Shown here: piece after piece, positions 50,304-58,716 of the stretch
Position numbering within the stretch: position 1 is the stretch's first letter
Layout of the letters: each line of letters starts with the position of its first letter
NCBI GenBank assembly: GCA_023898765.1
Contig: CP060238.1
Location: 992,001 to 1,056,000, forward strand
Source: Rhodospirillales bacterium
Lineage (GTDB): Bacteria; Pseudomonadota; Alphaproteobacteria; Micavibrionales; Micavibrionaceae
Length of the DNA: 64,000 nucleotides
Reading direction: 5' to 3'
The notes under the pieces: generated by a model
What the model saw: the letters and a program-made list of their open reading frames with translations, nothing else
Databases searched by the model: none
Told to the model about the DNA's origin: nothing
Program-made: the position numbers and the translations under genes

Positions 50304-50969
50304 ATGGCGCGAAAGAGAAAAAGCCTGAAACAGGTCTTTGCCACTGTAACGAGAGTTCTCATGGACGAGGGGAGTTTGGAACTCGATCCTTTTTGGGAGG
50401 GTGTGCCGGGTGCCAGCCGGACAGCCTGCCCGATAGAAGAGCCGTATCTGCGGGTTAAAGTCAGATTTGGCGGTCCTGCCGCTGAATGCGTTCTTCACCT
50501 TTCGAAGGTAAAGACAGGAAAGGAAGAGGCCATTCGTTTTTCCTTTATGGATGGACAAAGGGTTCTGAATTCCAGAGAGATTGCTTTGAAACCGCTTGTA
50601 CGCAATGCTGTAAAAGCTGTGGATGACCTTCTGTTGGCCTCCATGTCTTTGTCTGCGCGCAACCCCGTAATGGCTCATCAACTGGGCATAAGTCCTCAGG
50701 ATCTTGCAGAGATTTTTGTCGATAACACAATCGAGAATACAATAATGTCCGAAGTAGAAGGCGAGGATGTGGTAACAGAGAGTTTCGACTCTGCTAAAAA
50801 TGCCATACGAAGAAAACTTGAACCTATTCTGGATTTTGGCGCTGAAGGGGCCGGGGAAAGAAAAGAAAATTTTTTCGTGTTTTTGGCGGAGGTCCTGTTG
50901 CACGAAATTCTCCATGATAAAAACACAATGAATCAGGGGCCTCTTACGTTAAAAGCACGATATAATTAA
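50304..50969 (+). CDS. hypothetical protein
   Basis: A 221-residue soluble protein of unknown family. The N-terminus is basic (MARKRKSLKQVF). The middle alternates strands and helices (YLRVKVRFGGPAAECVLHLS, then NAVKAVDDLLLAS). Near residue 202 is LLHEILHDK, formally an HEXXH pattern; with no other zinc-site context it may be chance. Its stop overlaps the convergent phosphatase-like gene by 4 bp. Base composition is moderately AT-rich. Confidence 0.6.
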   Translation: MARKRKSLKQVFATVTRVLMDEGSLELDPFWEGVPGASRTACPIEEPYLRVKVRFGGPAAECVLHLSKVKTGKEEAIRFSFMDGQRVLNSREIALKPLVRNAVKAVDDLLLASMSLSARNPVMAHQLGISPQDLAEIFVDNTIENTIMSEVEGEDVVTESFDSAKNAIRRKLEPILDFGAEGAGERKENFFVFLAEVLLHEILHDKNTMNQGPLTLKARYN

Positions 50970-51583
50970 GGGCGCAGGTTCCACTCCCTCACAATCCAGT
51001 TTCCGTCTTTAAAGTTAAAAATGCAAAGCGCCCCGGTTGAAATCTTGATGCCGTGGTTTTGGATAAACCCTTCAAAGTCGCCAGTGATATGGGGCGCGAA
51101 GCGCGCAATGCCGTTCGATGTGACCACCAGAACGGTTTCGTTGTCGTCATGGGCTTTGACCTGATCTGCAAAATCGATCCAGTGCCGGATGATCCGGTCC
51201 GGGTCGGCCTTCCATCCCTCCGGTACGATCGCTTTTTCGTTCCAGTCTTTCAGGGCGTCTTTCCCGATGCGGGCGATCACGTCTTCTTCCGGTTTGTTTT
51301 CGTCGGGGCCGTAATCGATCTCGTTAAAGATGTCTAGCGTGAAGACGGGGTTGGTGATCCCGCTTTCCCTGATCGCGATTTTCGCCGTTTCCTGCGCGCG
51401 CGCGAGTTCGGACGCATACACGACATCGGGGATCATCCTGTTGTCTTTCAGGAATTTCCCGATGGCGCGGGCCTGCTTTCGGCCGCTTTCGACCAGCGGC
51501 AAATCCGTCCGGGCGCCTACCCGTGTCGGGGTGTCGCCGGGGCCGAAGGTGTTTCCATGTCTTGCGATGATGAGCGTTGTCAT
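50966..51583 (-). CDS. histidine-phosphatase-family protein, altered site
   Basis: A 205-residue protein of the phosphoglycerate-mutase-like superfamily. The first site LIIARHGNTFG with nucleophilic His9 is intact, as is YASELARAQETA (about 56-67). The second catalytic His, normally in a V-S-H-G-G loop, is replaced: residues 154-161 read VTSNGIAR, with Ser156 at the His position. An Asn/Glu/Asp-rich FNEIDYG lies between. It may act on another substrate, be a pseudo-enzyme or use a variant site. It overlaps kdsB by 4 bp, so they are co-translated. It could act on a sugar phosphate of the KDO route, but that is guesswork. Confidence 0.8.
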   Translation of the reverse strand: MTTLIIARHGNTFGPGDTPTRVGARTDLPLVESGRKQARAIGKFLKDNRMIPDVVYASELARAQETAKIAIRESGITNPVFTLDIFNEIDYGPDENKPEEDVIARIGKDALKDWNEKAIVPEGWKADPDRIIRHWIDFADQVKAHDDNETVLVVTSNGIARFAPHITGDFEGFIQNHGIKISTGALCIFNFKDGNWIVREWNLRP

Positions 51584-52398
51584 GCGAGCAATTTTTCCGC
51601 GCGCGCGATATCTTCGGGCGAGTCAATGCCCGCCTGTGCGAGGCCGGCCTCGACTTCGAGGGTCACGGTCTGGATGGACAGGCCGTTTTCCAGCAGGCGG
51701 AGCTGCTCCAGCCCTTCGAGCTGTTCGTAACGCCCCTGAGGCAGGGACACGAATTTTTTCAGGATGTCGGTTCTGAACCCGTAAAGGCCGACATGCTGGT
51801 ACACGGGAGAAAAATCGCTTTCCTTGCGCAAATCCTCTTCCTTGCGCAAAGCGGGCAGGATGTTTTTTGAAAACCAGAGGGCTTTGCCGTCCGTGTCTAT
51901 TACGGCGGTGGTGCCGCTGAAAGGCGTTATCTTTTTTTGTTCGCGCAGCGCGTCCAGTTCTCTCCAGCGCAGCCGGACAATGGGCGTGACGACGTCCAGT
52001 CCGGGATTGCCCTGAAAGGCTTCGATCATTTTGCGCACCGCCTCGGGCGGGGTGAAGGGCGCATCGCCCTGCAGCCCGATCACAAAATCAAAATGCGTTT
52101 TCAGGTCTTTGGCGAGGCGGTCTACCGCTTCCAGAACGCGGTCCGATCCGGTGGCGCAGGTTTTGGAGGTCAGGATGCAATCCACGCCGATTTCCAGACA
52201 GTGCGCCGCGATCTCCCCGTTTTCTGTGGCGACTGCCAGCGTGACATCATCCAGTCCTTCCAGATCCAGCTCGTCGATCGCCGTGCGGGCGACATCCACG
52301 ACGCGGGAGAGCATGGTTTGCCCCGCAATTTTCGCCAGCGGCTTGCCCGGAAAACGGGTGGAAGCATAACGGGCCGGGATGATGATCGCCGTTCTCAT
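51580..52398 (-). CDS. kdsB: CMP-KDO synthetase
   Basis: A 272-residue cytidylyltransferase that activates KDO for lipid A core assembly. Motifs are IIIPARYASTRFPGKPLAKI (nucleotide loop, residues 5-24), CATGSDRVLEAV and IGLQGDAPFTPPEAV. The ATG at 52398 overlaps the yejA stop by 4 bp and is right for the family; an upstream extension in the same frame lies in yejA. Its product indicates a Gram-negative LPS envelope. Confidence 0.93.
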   Translation of the reverse strand: MRTAIIIPARYASTRFPGKPLAKIAGQTMLSRVVDVARTAIDELDLEGLDDVTLAVATENGEIAAHCLEIGVDCILTSKTCATGSDRVLEAVDRLAKDLKTHFDFVIGLQGDAPFTPPEAVRKMIEAFQGNPGLDVVTPIVRLRWRELDALREQKKITPFSGTTAVIDTDGKALWFSKNILPALRKEEDLRKESDFSPVYQHVGLYGFRTDILKKFVSLPQGRYEQLEGLEQLRLLENGLSIQTVTLEVEAGLAQAGIDSPEDIARAEKLLA

Positions 52399-54203
52399 TC
52401 CGGTTTCACCCACCATGTATCCGTCACGCCCGGGGTGAGAGGGGAAAGGGTTTCCGGGTGGTTGAGTTTGTTCCAGTAAGCCACGCGGAAATGGTCGATA
52501 TGCCATTGCGGGATAAGGTAATAGCCCGACAGCAAAACACGATCCAGCGCCCGGCAATAGGCCACGAGATCCTCGCGGCTTCCGGCCTGAATCAGGTCTT
52601 CAATAAGGGCGTCGACCACCGGGTCCCTGATGCCTATATAGTTGCGGGAGCCGGGGATATCGGCCTTTTCGGAAGACCAGAAATCCCGCTGCTCATTGCC
52701 GGGGGAAGAAGACTGCGGAATCCCGCCGATCGTCATATCGAAATCGAACGCATTCATCCGGTTTTGATATTGCGCCGGGTCCAGCACCCGGAAAGTCGCC
52801 TGCACGCCGAGCTTTTTCAAATTGGTGATAAAGGGCAGGACCCAGCGTTCAAAAAGCGGGTTTGAATCGACAATTTCGAATTCAAGGCGCCGGCCGGTTT
52901 TTTCATGCGTGCGGATGCCGTCTTCGCCCAGCTTATATCCGGCCTCGTCCAGTATCCTCATGGCCGTGCGCAGGTTTTCCCGGGCATTGCCGGAGCCGTC
53001 TGTTTTCGGGGGCGCGTAGCGCGCGGTAAAAACCTCATCCGGGATTTTCCCGCGATATTTTTCAAGGATGCCCAGAACCCGTCCGGTCGGCGGTCCGTCC
53101 TGCGCGGCCAGTTCGGAGTTTTCAAAATAGCTGTCGGTGCGTTTATAGCTGCCATAGGCGAATTGCCTGTTCGACCATTCGAAGTCGAACGCATAGGCAA
53201 GCGCCTTTCGCACTTCCTTGTCCTGAAAGACAGGACGGCGGAGATTGTAAAGAAAGCCCTGAATGCCTTGCGGGCGCTCATGCGCTATTTTTTCTTTTAT
53301 GATGCGTCCGTCTTTGACCGGCGCGGCGTCATAGGCGGTCGCCCAGAGCTTGGCCGTGTTTTCGGTGCGGTAGTCGTATTCCCCGGCGAAGAAGGCTTCC
53401 AGCGCGACGTTGCTGTCTTTGTAATAGTCGAAAGAGACTTTATCGAAGTTAAAGCGTCCCTTGTTGATCGGCAAATTCTTGCCCCAGTAATTTTCGTCGC
53501 GGATATATTCGATTGAGCGCCCTGCCATGACATTTCCGACTTTATAAGGGCCGCTGCCGAGGGGCGGTTCCAGGGAGGTGGCGCCGAAATCGCGTCCCTC
53601 CGCGCTCCAGTAATGTTTCGGCAGGACAGCGAGTTGCGCAAGGATAAGCGGCAATTCCGCATTCCCGCCATGGGTAAAGGTAAATTTTACACGCTGCGGC
53701 GCCGTCGCTTCGACCTTGGCCACATCCCCGTAATAGGCCTTAAAAAAGGGCGCCCCTTTTTCAAGGAAGGTGTGGAAGCTCCAGACAACGTCTTCGGCGC
53801 TGACGGGGGTTCCGTCCTGCCAGCGTGCCTGCGGGCGCAGGTTAAAAGCGACCCATGTGTTATCCTCCGGGCGTTCTATGCTTTCGGCCAAAAGACCGTA
53901 CATCGAAAAAGGCTCGTCGTTGCTCTGCTCCATCAGGGAATCGTAGACAAGGCTTTGTCCCAGATAGGCCAGACCGTCTGCAGGGGTGCCTTTTATGATA
54001 AAGGGGTTTAGCGAATCGAACGTGCCGATGGCATGCAATTTCAGGATTCCGCCCTGCGGCGCGTCAGGGTTGGTGTAATCCAGATGGGTGAAGCCGGGTT
54101 TGTATTTAACGCTGCCATGCATGGCGATCGCCGGCTGCGGCATGGCGTCCTGCGCGTAAGCGGGACAGGCCAGCAGGAGGAGCAGGGTAAACAGAAATTT
54201 CAT
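52395..54203 (-). CDS. yejA: oligopeptide-binding protein, YejA-type
   Basis: A 602-residue periplasmic solute-binding protein. Signal peptide 1-17 (MKFLFTLLLLLACPAYA). The YejA-type start (AIAMHGSVKYKPGFTHLDY, then NPDAPQGGILKLHAIGTFDS) and the SLNPFIIKGTPADGL motif are clear; the fold is that of DppA/OppA-like proteins. It would deliver oligopeptides to YejB/YejE/YejF. Here it is joined by 4-bp overlaps with pyrD (upstream) and kdsB (downstream) instead of with yejB. Confidence 0.92.
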   Translation of the reverse strand: MKFLFTLLLLLACPAYAQDAMPQPAIAMHGSVKYKPGFTHLDYTNPDAPQGGILKLHAIGTFDSLNPFIIKGTPADGLAYLGQSLVYDSLMEQSNDEPFSMYGLLAESIERPEDNTWVAFNLRPQARWQDGTPVSAEDVVWSFHTFLEKGAPFFKAYYGDVAKVEATAPQRVKFTFTHGGNAELPLILAQLAVLPKHYWSAEGRDFGATSLEPPLGSGPYKVGNVMAGRSIEYIRDENYWGKNLPINKGRFNFDKVSFDYYKDSNVALEAFFAGEYDYRTENTAKLWATAYDAAPVKDGRIIKEKIAHERPQGIQGFLYNLRRPVFQDKEVRKALAYAFDFEWSNRQFAYGSYKRTDSYFENSELAAQDGPPTGRVLGILEKYRGKIPDEVFTARYAPPKTDGSGNARENLRTAMRILDEAGYKLGEDGIRTHEKTGRRLEFEIVDSNPLFERWVLPFITNLKKLGVQATFRVLDPAQYQNRMNAFDFDMTIGGIPQSSSPGNEQRDFWSSEKADIPGSRNYIGIRDPVVDALIEDLIQAGSREDLVAYCRALDRVLLSGYYLIPQWHIDHFRVAYWNKLNHPETLSPLTPGVTDTWWVKPE

Positions 54204-55315
54204 TCGGCGGCTCTTTTTTGTGAACGAGATGCTTGGGCGTGATCCGCGCCGACGGCTTCGGAAAGATGTTTGAAACCGTCTCTTTCCAGAAAATCCAGCA
54301 GGCCGGTATTGATCTTTTTAATCAGTTCCGGCCCCTGAAATACAAGGGCGGAGTAGAGTTGAAGCACACTGGCGCCTGCGCGGATTTTATCATAGGCATC
54401 CTGCGCGGATGAAATGCCGCCCACTCCCATAATCGGGAGTTTCCCGTGTGTCAGATCATAAAAATTACGGATGATATCGGTCGATTTCTGGGTCAGGGGC
54501 TCGCCGCTCAAACCGCCGGTTTCTTTCCTGAAATCTTCGGGTAGAGTTTCCGGGCGGTCTAACGTGGTATTGGTCAGGATCAGCCCCTCCACGCCGGATT
54601 CCAGCGCGGCGCCTGCCAGGTCTTCCTGCTGAGCCTCTGTCAGGTCCGGGGCCAGTTTTACCAGAACGGGCGGGAGCTTTTCGGACGGGCAGGACTTTGC
54701 CCGCTGCGCCAGAATTTGTTCCGTCAGTTTCAGAAACGTTTCGCGGGTTTGCATGTCCCGCAGGCCCGGCGTGTTGGGCGAAGAAATATTTACGGCGAAA
54801 TAATCCGCGTAAGGTGCCAGCTCGCGCACAAGAAGGCAGTAATCTTCCACCGGATTTGCCTGATCCTTGTTCATGCCGATATTCAGGCCGACAAGTCCTC
54901 TGGAACGGGCGGCGGGCCGGGCGTAAAAACGTTCAAGATTCCGTTTAAAGACGTCCACGCCCTGATTGGGAAATCCCATCCGGTTAATGACGGCGCGTGT
55001 CCCGGGGTTTCTGAAGAGGCGCGGTTTCGGGTTTCCCGCCTGCGGTTTCGGGGTCACCGTTCCTGCTTCCGCAAAGCCGGCGCCCATATCGAACATCGGG
55101 CCGATCACTTCCGCGTTTTTATCAAATCCGGCGGCGATTCCGACCGGATTTTCAAATGCAAGGTTCCACAGTGTCATGCGGAGGCGCGGATCGTCTATAC
55201 GTCGCTGCCGGGGCATCACGCCCGTTTTAAGGCTGAGAATCGTTACTTTATGCGCATCTTCGGGGTCGAGCGCATGCAGGAACGGTTTGGCAAGGCAAAA
55301 CATGAAATCTGTCAT
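54200..55315 (-). CDS. pyrD: dihydroorotate dehydrogenase (quinone)
   Basis: A 371-residue class-2, membrane-associated flavoprotein of pyrimidine synthesis. The N-terminal helix CLAKPFLHALDPEDAHKVTI is the quinone-tunnel region. Core motifs are NPVGIAAGFDKNAEVI, FAEAGTVTPKPQAGNPKPR, VNISSPNTPGLRDMQ (catalytic Ser) and IMGVGGISSAQDAYDKIRAG. It overlaps yejA by 4 bp and lies 39 bp after pgsA. Confidence 0.94.
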   Translation of the reverse strand: MTDFMFCLAKPFLHALDPEDAHKVTILSLKTGVMPRQRRIDDPRLRMTLWNLAFENPVGIAAGFDKNAEVIGPMFDMGAGFAEAGTVTPKPQAGNPKPRLFRNPGTRAVINRMGFPNQGVDVFKRNLERFYARPAARSRGLVGLNIGMNKDQANPVEDYCLLVRELAPYADYFAVNISSPNTPGLRDMQTRETFLKLTEQILAQRAKSCPSEKLPPVLVKLAPDLTEAQQEDLAGAALESGVEGLILTNTTLDRPETLPEDFRKETGGLSGEPLTQKSTDIIRNFYDLTHGKLPIMGVGGISSAQDAYDKIRAGASVLQLYSALVFQGPELIKKINTGLLDFLERDGFKHLSEAVGADHAQASRSQKRAAE

Positions 55316-55354
55316 GCCTCTTTTTAACGCGAAGAGGCAAAGAAGCGAAGGGTT

Positions 55355-55906
55355 TTATTTAATATGCTTTAATCCCGTTTTGAGATAATCCCAGCCGGTG
55401 ATGAGAGTCAGGATGGAGGCAAGGGCCAGCCCCCACTGCCCGTAGCTGAGCGTATGGGGGAGGATCACATCCCCGTAATCGCCGACGATCAGGAAACCGA
55501 GTGTCACCATCTGCACGGTGGTTTTCCATTTGGCGAGTTTTGACACGGGAAGCTGGACGTTCAGGGGGCCGAGATATTCCCGCAGTCCCGCGACCAGAAA
55601 TTCCCGCATTAAAATCACAATGGCCGGAATGATCCACACGCCCGTCAGGCGGTCAAATCCCACCAGAATCAAAAGGAGGGTCGCCACAAAAATTTTGTCC
55701 GATATGGGGTCGAGAAACTTGCCGAAAGAGGATATCTGGTCCATGGAGCGGGCCAGATATCCGTCCAGAAAATCGGTTATGGCCGCGAGGGTATAAATGC
55801 CCAGGGCGCTCCATGCTGCCCATGGCGCCGGAATAAAGAAAAAAACCATCAGAACCGGCAGCATTGCAATCCGGGAGAGGGTCAGGATGTTTGGCAGGTT
55901 AAACAT
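55355..55906 (-). CDS. pgsA: phosphatidylglycerophosphate synthase
   Basis: A 183-residue CDP-alcohol phosphatidyltransferase with about five membrane helices. The family motif D-G-x2-A-R-x8-G-x3-D-x3-D is complete in DGYLARSMDQISSFGKFLDP. It makes phosphatidylglycerophosphate for membrane lipid synthesis. It starts 55 bp after the ctrA stop on the same strand; the gap has a direct repeat of ATTACGCAA. Confidence 0.93.
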   Translation of the reverse strand: MFNLPNILTLSRIAMLPVLMVFFFIPAPWAAWSALGIYTLAAITDFLDGYLARSMDQISSFGKFLDPISDKIFVATLLLILVGFDRLTGVWIIPAIVILMREFLVAGLREYLGPLNVQLPVSKLAKWKTTVQMVTLGFLIVGDYGDVILPHTLSYGQWGLALASILTLITGWDYLKTGLKHIK

Positions 55907-55961
55907 GCCCTATATTACGCAATATTACGCAACTGTGGAACTCTTTAATCGGAAGTTACAC

Positions 55962-56663
55962 TTATCCGGCGGCTTGTTTTGCATCTTCCTGCGGATTTCT
56001 CAGGACATAGCCGCGGCCCCAGACGGTTTCGATGTAATTGTCGCCGTTGGTTGCTTCCTCGATTTTTTTGCGGAGCTTGCAGATGAACACATCGATAATC
56101 TTGACTTCGGGTTCGTCCATCCCGCCATAAAGATGATTGAGGAACATTTCTTTCGTAAGCGTCGTTCCCTTGCGCAGCGCCAGCAGTTCCAGAATGCCGT
56201 ATTCCTTGCCGGTGAGATGCAGCGGCTTGCCGTCGACGTCCACGGTGCGGGTATCCAGATTCAGATTAACCTGCCCGATTTTGATCATGCTCTGGGCGTG
56301 CCCCTGGGAGCGGCGGACAATCGCCTGGATACGGGCGATCAGTTCCCGTTTGTCGAAGGGTTTTGTCAGATAGTCATCCGCGCCGAAACCAAGCCCTTTG
56401 ATTTTGTTGTCCATTTCCGTCAGGCCGGAGAGAATCAGGATCGGCGTTTCAATGTTGGCGGCGCGCAGGCGTTTGAGGACTTCATATCCGTCCATATCCG
56501 GCAGCATCAGATCCAGCACGATAATGTCATAGTCATAAAGCTTGCCGATTTCCAGTCCGTCTTCGCCCAGATCTGTCGCGTCTATGACGTATCCTTCGGA
56601 TTTGAGCATAAGCTCGATGGATTTTGCCGTGGAACTGTCATCTTCAACCAAAAGAACCCGCAT
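55962..56663 (-). CDS. ctrA: CtrA cell-cycle response regulator
   Basis: A 233-residue OmpR/PhoB-type regulator. Receiver with VEDDSSTAKSIELML, phospho-acceptor Asp51 in VLDLMLPDMDG and Lys in YLTKPFDKREL; winged-helix domain (about 125-225) with TGKEYGILELLALRKGTTLT and VIDVFICKLRKK. The match to CtrA is near full length. In alphaproteobacteria it is activated through CckA and ChpT (33 kb here) and controls division, flagella and chemotaxis genes. A cluster of TTAA half-sites lies in the intergenic region shared with fliI. Confidence 0.95.
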   Translation of the reverse strand: MRVLLVEDDSSTAKSIELMLKSEGYVIDATDLGEDGLEIGKLYDYDIIVLDLMLPDMDGYEVLKRLRAANIETPILILSGLTEMDNKIKGLGFGADDYLTKPFDKRELIARIQAIVRRSQGHAQSMIKIGQVNLNLDTRTVDVDGKPLHLTGKEYGILELLALRKGTTLTKEMFLNHLYGGMDEPEVKIIDVFICKLRKKIEEATNGDNYIETVWGRGYVLRNPQEDAKQAAG

Positions 56664-56689
56664 GATGTAAATCTCCCAAAAGGTGCGTG

Positions 56690-56748
56690 TTAAGACTTGT
56701 TAACGAAAATATTAACACATTTTCGAAAAGGTTAACAAAAGTAATTAA
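56690..56748. promoter_or_regulatory. cluster of TTAA half-sites between ctrA and fliI
   Basis: Five TTAA tetramers begin at 56690, 56700, 56712, 56732 and 56745. Adjacent pairs are separated by 6, 8, 16 and 9 bases, none being the canonical CtrA spacing of seven. Several are flanked by C or G as GTTAAC. The density and location between ctrA and a flagellar gene suggest CtrA binding and autoregulation. Confidence 0.45.
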
Positions 56749-56788
56749 CCCTTTTCCGGATTTTTTGTTTTTGCGCTAGAGTAGGGGC

Positions 56789-58141
56789 ATGGACCGATTA
56801 GCCGAAAAAGCGCTGGCCGCGATAGAGCCGATTTCGCCCTACGAGGTTTATGGGCGCGTGACCAAGATTCTGGGGCTTCTTGTTGAAATTACCGGGTTCG
56901 GGGAGGATTTGTCGATCGGGTCGATGGTGCATTTGCGCCCCTCTCCCGGGGGGGATATTCCCTGCGAAGTGATCGGGTTTCGGGACGGGCAGGCGCTTTT
57001 GATGCCTTTTGGCACGCTGGAGGGGGTCGGGCTGGGATGCCCGTCCGTGATCCAGCAAAGCGAGCCCGTGATTTGCCCCGACGAGCGTTGGCTCGGGCGG
57101 GTCATTAACGCGCTCGGACAGCCGATCGACGGGAAAGGCCCGCTCGCGAAGGGCGGACATCCGGTTCCCCTGCGCAACAAGGCCCCGCTTCCCCATTCCA
57201 GACAGAGGGTTGGCAAAACGCTTGATCTGGGGGTGCGGGCGGTGAACAGCTTTCTTTCGACCTGCCAGGGTCAGCGCATGGGGATTTTCTCAGGCTCCGG
57301 CGTCGGAAAGTCCGTTTTGCTCTCCATGATGGCGCGCTATTGCGCGGCCGACGTCTCTGTCATCGGGCTGGTGGGCGAAAGGGGGCGGGAAGTTCAGGAA
57401 TTTCTGGAGGACGATCTGGGGCCGGACGGCCTGGCGCGCTCTGTCGTCATTGTGGCCACCGGAGATGAGCCGGCTTTGATGCGCCGTCAGGCCGCCTACA
57501 TGACTCTGGCGACAGCCGAATATTTTAGGGCGCAGGGAAAACAGGTTCTGTGCCTGATCGATTCCGTCACCCGCTTTGCCATGGCCCAGCGGGAAATCGG
57601 TTTGTCTGCCGGAGAGCCGCCGACGTCCAAAGGGTACCCGCCCACGACGTTCGGAGAGCTTTCCCGCCTTTTGGAACGGGCCGGCCCCGGCGCGCAGGGC
57701 GAAGGGGCCATTACGGGCCTGTTTTCCGTTCTTGTCGAGGGAGACGACCCCAATGAGCCGATTTCCGATGCGGTGCGCGGGATCGTGGACGGGCACATTG
57801 TAATGGAGCGTAAAATCGCCGACCGGGGACGCTATCCGGCGATTAATGTTTTAAAATCCGTCTCACGTTCGATGCCTAAGTGCCTGAGCACAGAGCAAAA
57901 TATGCTGGTCACAAAAGCGAAGCGGCTGATAAGCCGGTACGAGGATATGGAAGAATTGATACGGCTAGGCGCGTATCGAAAAGGAAGCGACCCGGAAGTG
58001 GACGAGGCGATTGCGCGTTACCCTTCTCTCGAAGCTTTTTTGGCGCAGGATAAGGACGACTCGACAACCGTGGAAGAGTCTTTCCGGATGCTCGCGGAAT
58101 GCCTTGGAATGGTTTACGGGGTACAGGGCGATGGGGAGTGA
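56789..58141 (+). CDS. fliI: flagellar export ATPase FliI
   Basis: A 450-residue F1-beta-like ATPase energising flagellar type III export. Walker A GSGVGKS at residues 169-175 within RMGIFSGSGVGKSVLLSMMA, Walker B VLCLIDSVTRFAMAQREIG, and GLSAGEPPTSKGYPPTTFGE are all type III ATPase motifs. Complete. Divergent from ctrA and overlapping fliJ by 11 bp. Confidence 0.95.
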   Translation: MDRLAEKALAAIEPISPYEVYGRVTKILGLLVEITGFGEDLSIGSMVHLRPSPGGDIPCEVIGFRDGQALLMPFGTLEGVGLGCPSVIQQSEPVICPDERWLGRVINALGQPIDGKGPLAKGGHPVPLRNKAPLPHSRQRVGKTLDLGVRAVNSFLSTCQGQRMGIFSGSGVGKSVLLSMMARYCAADVSVIGLVGERGREVQEFLEDDLGPDGLARSVVIVATGDEPALMRRQAAYMTLATAEYFRAQGKQVLCLIDSVTRFAMAQREIGLSAGEPPTSKGYPPTTFGELSRLLERAGPGAQGEGAITGLFSVLVEGDDPNEPISDAVRGIVDGHIVMERKIADRGRYPAINVLKSVSRSMPKCLSTEQNMLVTKAKRLISRYEDMEELIRLGAYRKGSDPEVDEAIARYPSLEAFLAQDKDDSTTVEESFRMLAECLGMVYGVQGDGE

Positions 58142-58553
58142 TCTCTCGGCGATTGTCAGGCTCCGGCGTCACAGCGTCGAGGAAAAACAGAAAATGCTGG
58201 CGGATTTATATCGGCAGGTGGAAACGTTCGAAGTTCGAAAAAACCAGCTTTTGAAAAGCCTTCAAAAAGAACGGGAAGCGCTTGAAAAAACAGAGGATTT
58301 GGCCATGCTGGGTTATTTCGGGACGTTCTCGGAAGCGGTTGAAAGCGACATTGAACGTCTGGAGGAAGAACTGGCGAAGCTTGAGGTGCGGGTACGCATT
58401 GCGCAGGATGATATGCGCGAGGCGTTTGCCAATCTCAAACGTGTTGAAATTGTTCAGCGCAACCGCAGGGAAGAAGAAAAAAAAGAGATCGGCGCGCGCG
58501 AAACAAAGGAAATGGACGATATCGGCATAGAAGGGTTCCGGCGCAAGGAATAA
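58131..58553 (+). CDS. fliJ: FliJ flagellar export chaperone
   Basis: A 140-residue, almost entirely coiled-coil protein (LRRHSVEEKQKMLADLYRQV and AKLEVRVRIAQDDMREAF) of the FliJ size, directly after fliI. The start at 58131 overlaps the fliI stop; a longer in-frame reading back to 58011 only reads fliI in another frame. FliJ forms the stalk of the FliI ring. Sequence is poorly conserved in this family, so the call depends on context. Confidence 0.85.
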   Translation: MGSDLSAIVRLRRHSVEEKQKMLADLYRQVETFEVRKNQLLKSLQKEREALEKTEDLAMLGYFGTFSEAVESDIERLEEELAKLEVRVRIAQDDMREAFANLKRVEIVQRNRREEEKKEIGARETKEMDDIGIEGFRRKE

Positions 58554-58716
58554 GGGAAATAAAGGCCGGCGGATCTGACCGTTTTGGGCTGTAGCGGGCG
58601 CTGTTTGTTTAACCCGTTTTTAATCGTCTCCTGGTTAAGGTGTTTCAGTATTTAAGTTTTTCTGTGTTTCCTTTTTTTGACAATCCGGGATTAATCCAGT
58701 TTTTGAAGGGGGCAGC

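Noticed and set aside
50199..50915. A 238-codon minus-strand frame
   Set aside because: Antisense to the 221-residue gene; the composition is Phe/Ser/Arg-rich and implausible. The plus-strand reading has a better protein character, though neither has known homologues.
50906..50935. A zinc protease call for HEILH in the 221-residue protein
   Set aside because: A five-residue pattern near the C-terminus without other metallopeptidase features is likely chance.
56690..56748. A canonical CtrA box (TTAA-N7-TTAA)
   Set aside because: None of the pairs has exactly seven bases between half-sites; reported only as a half-site cluster.
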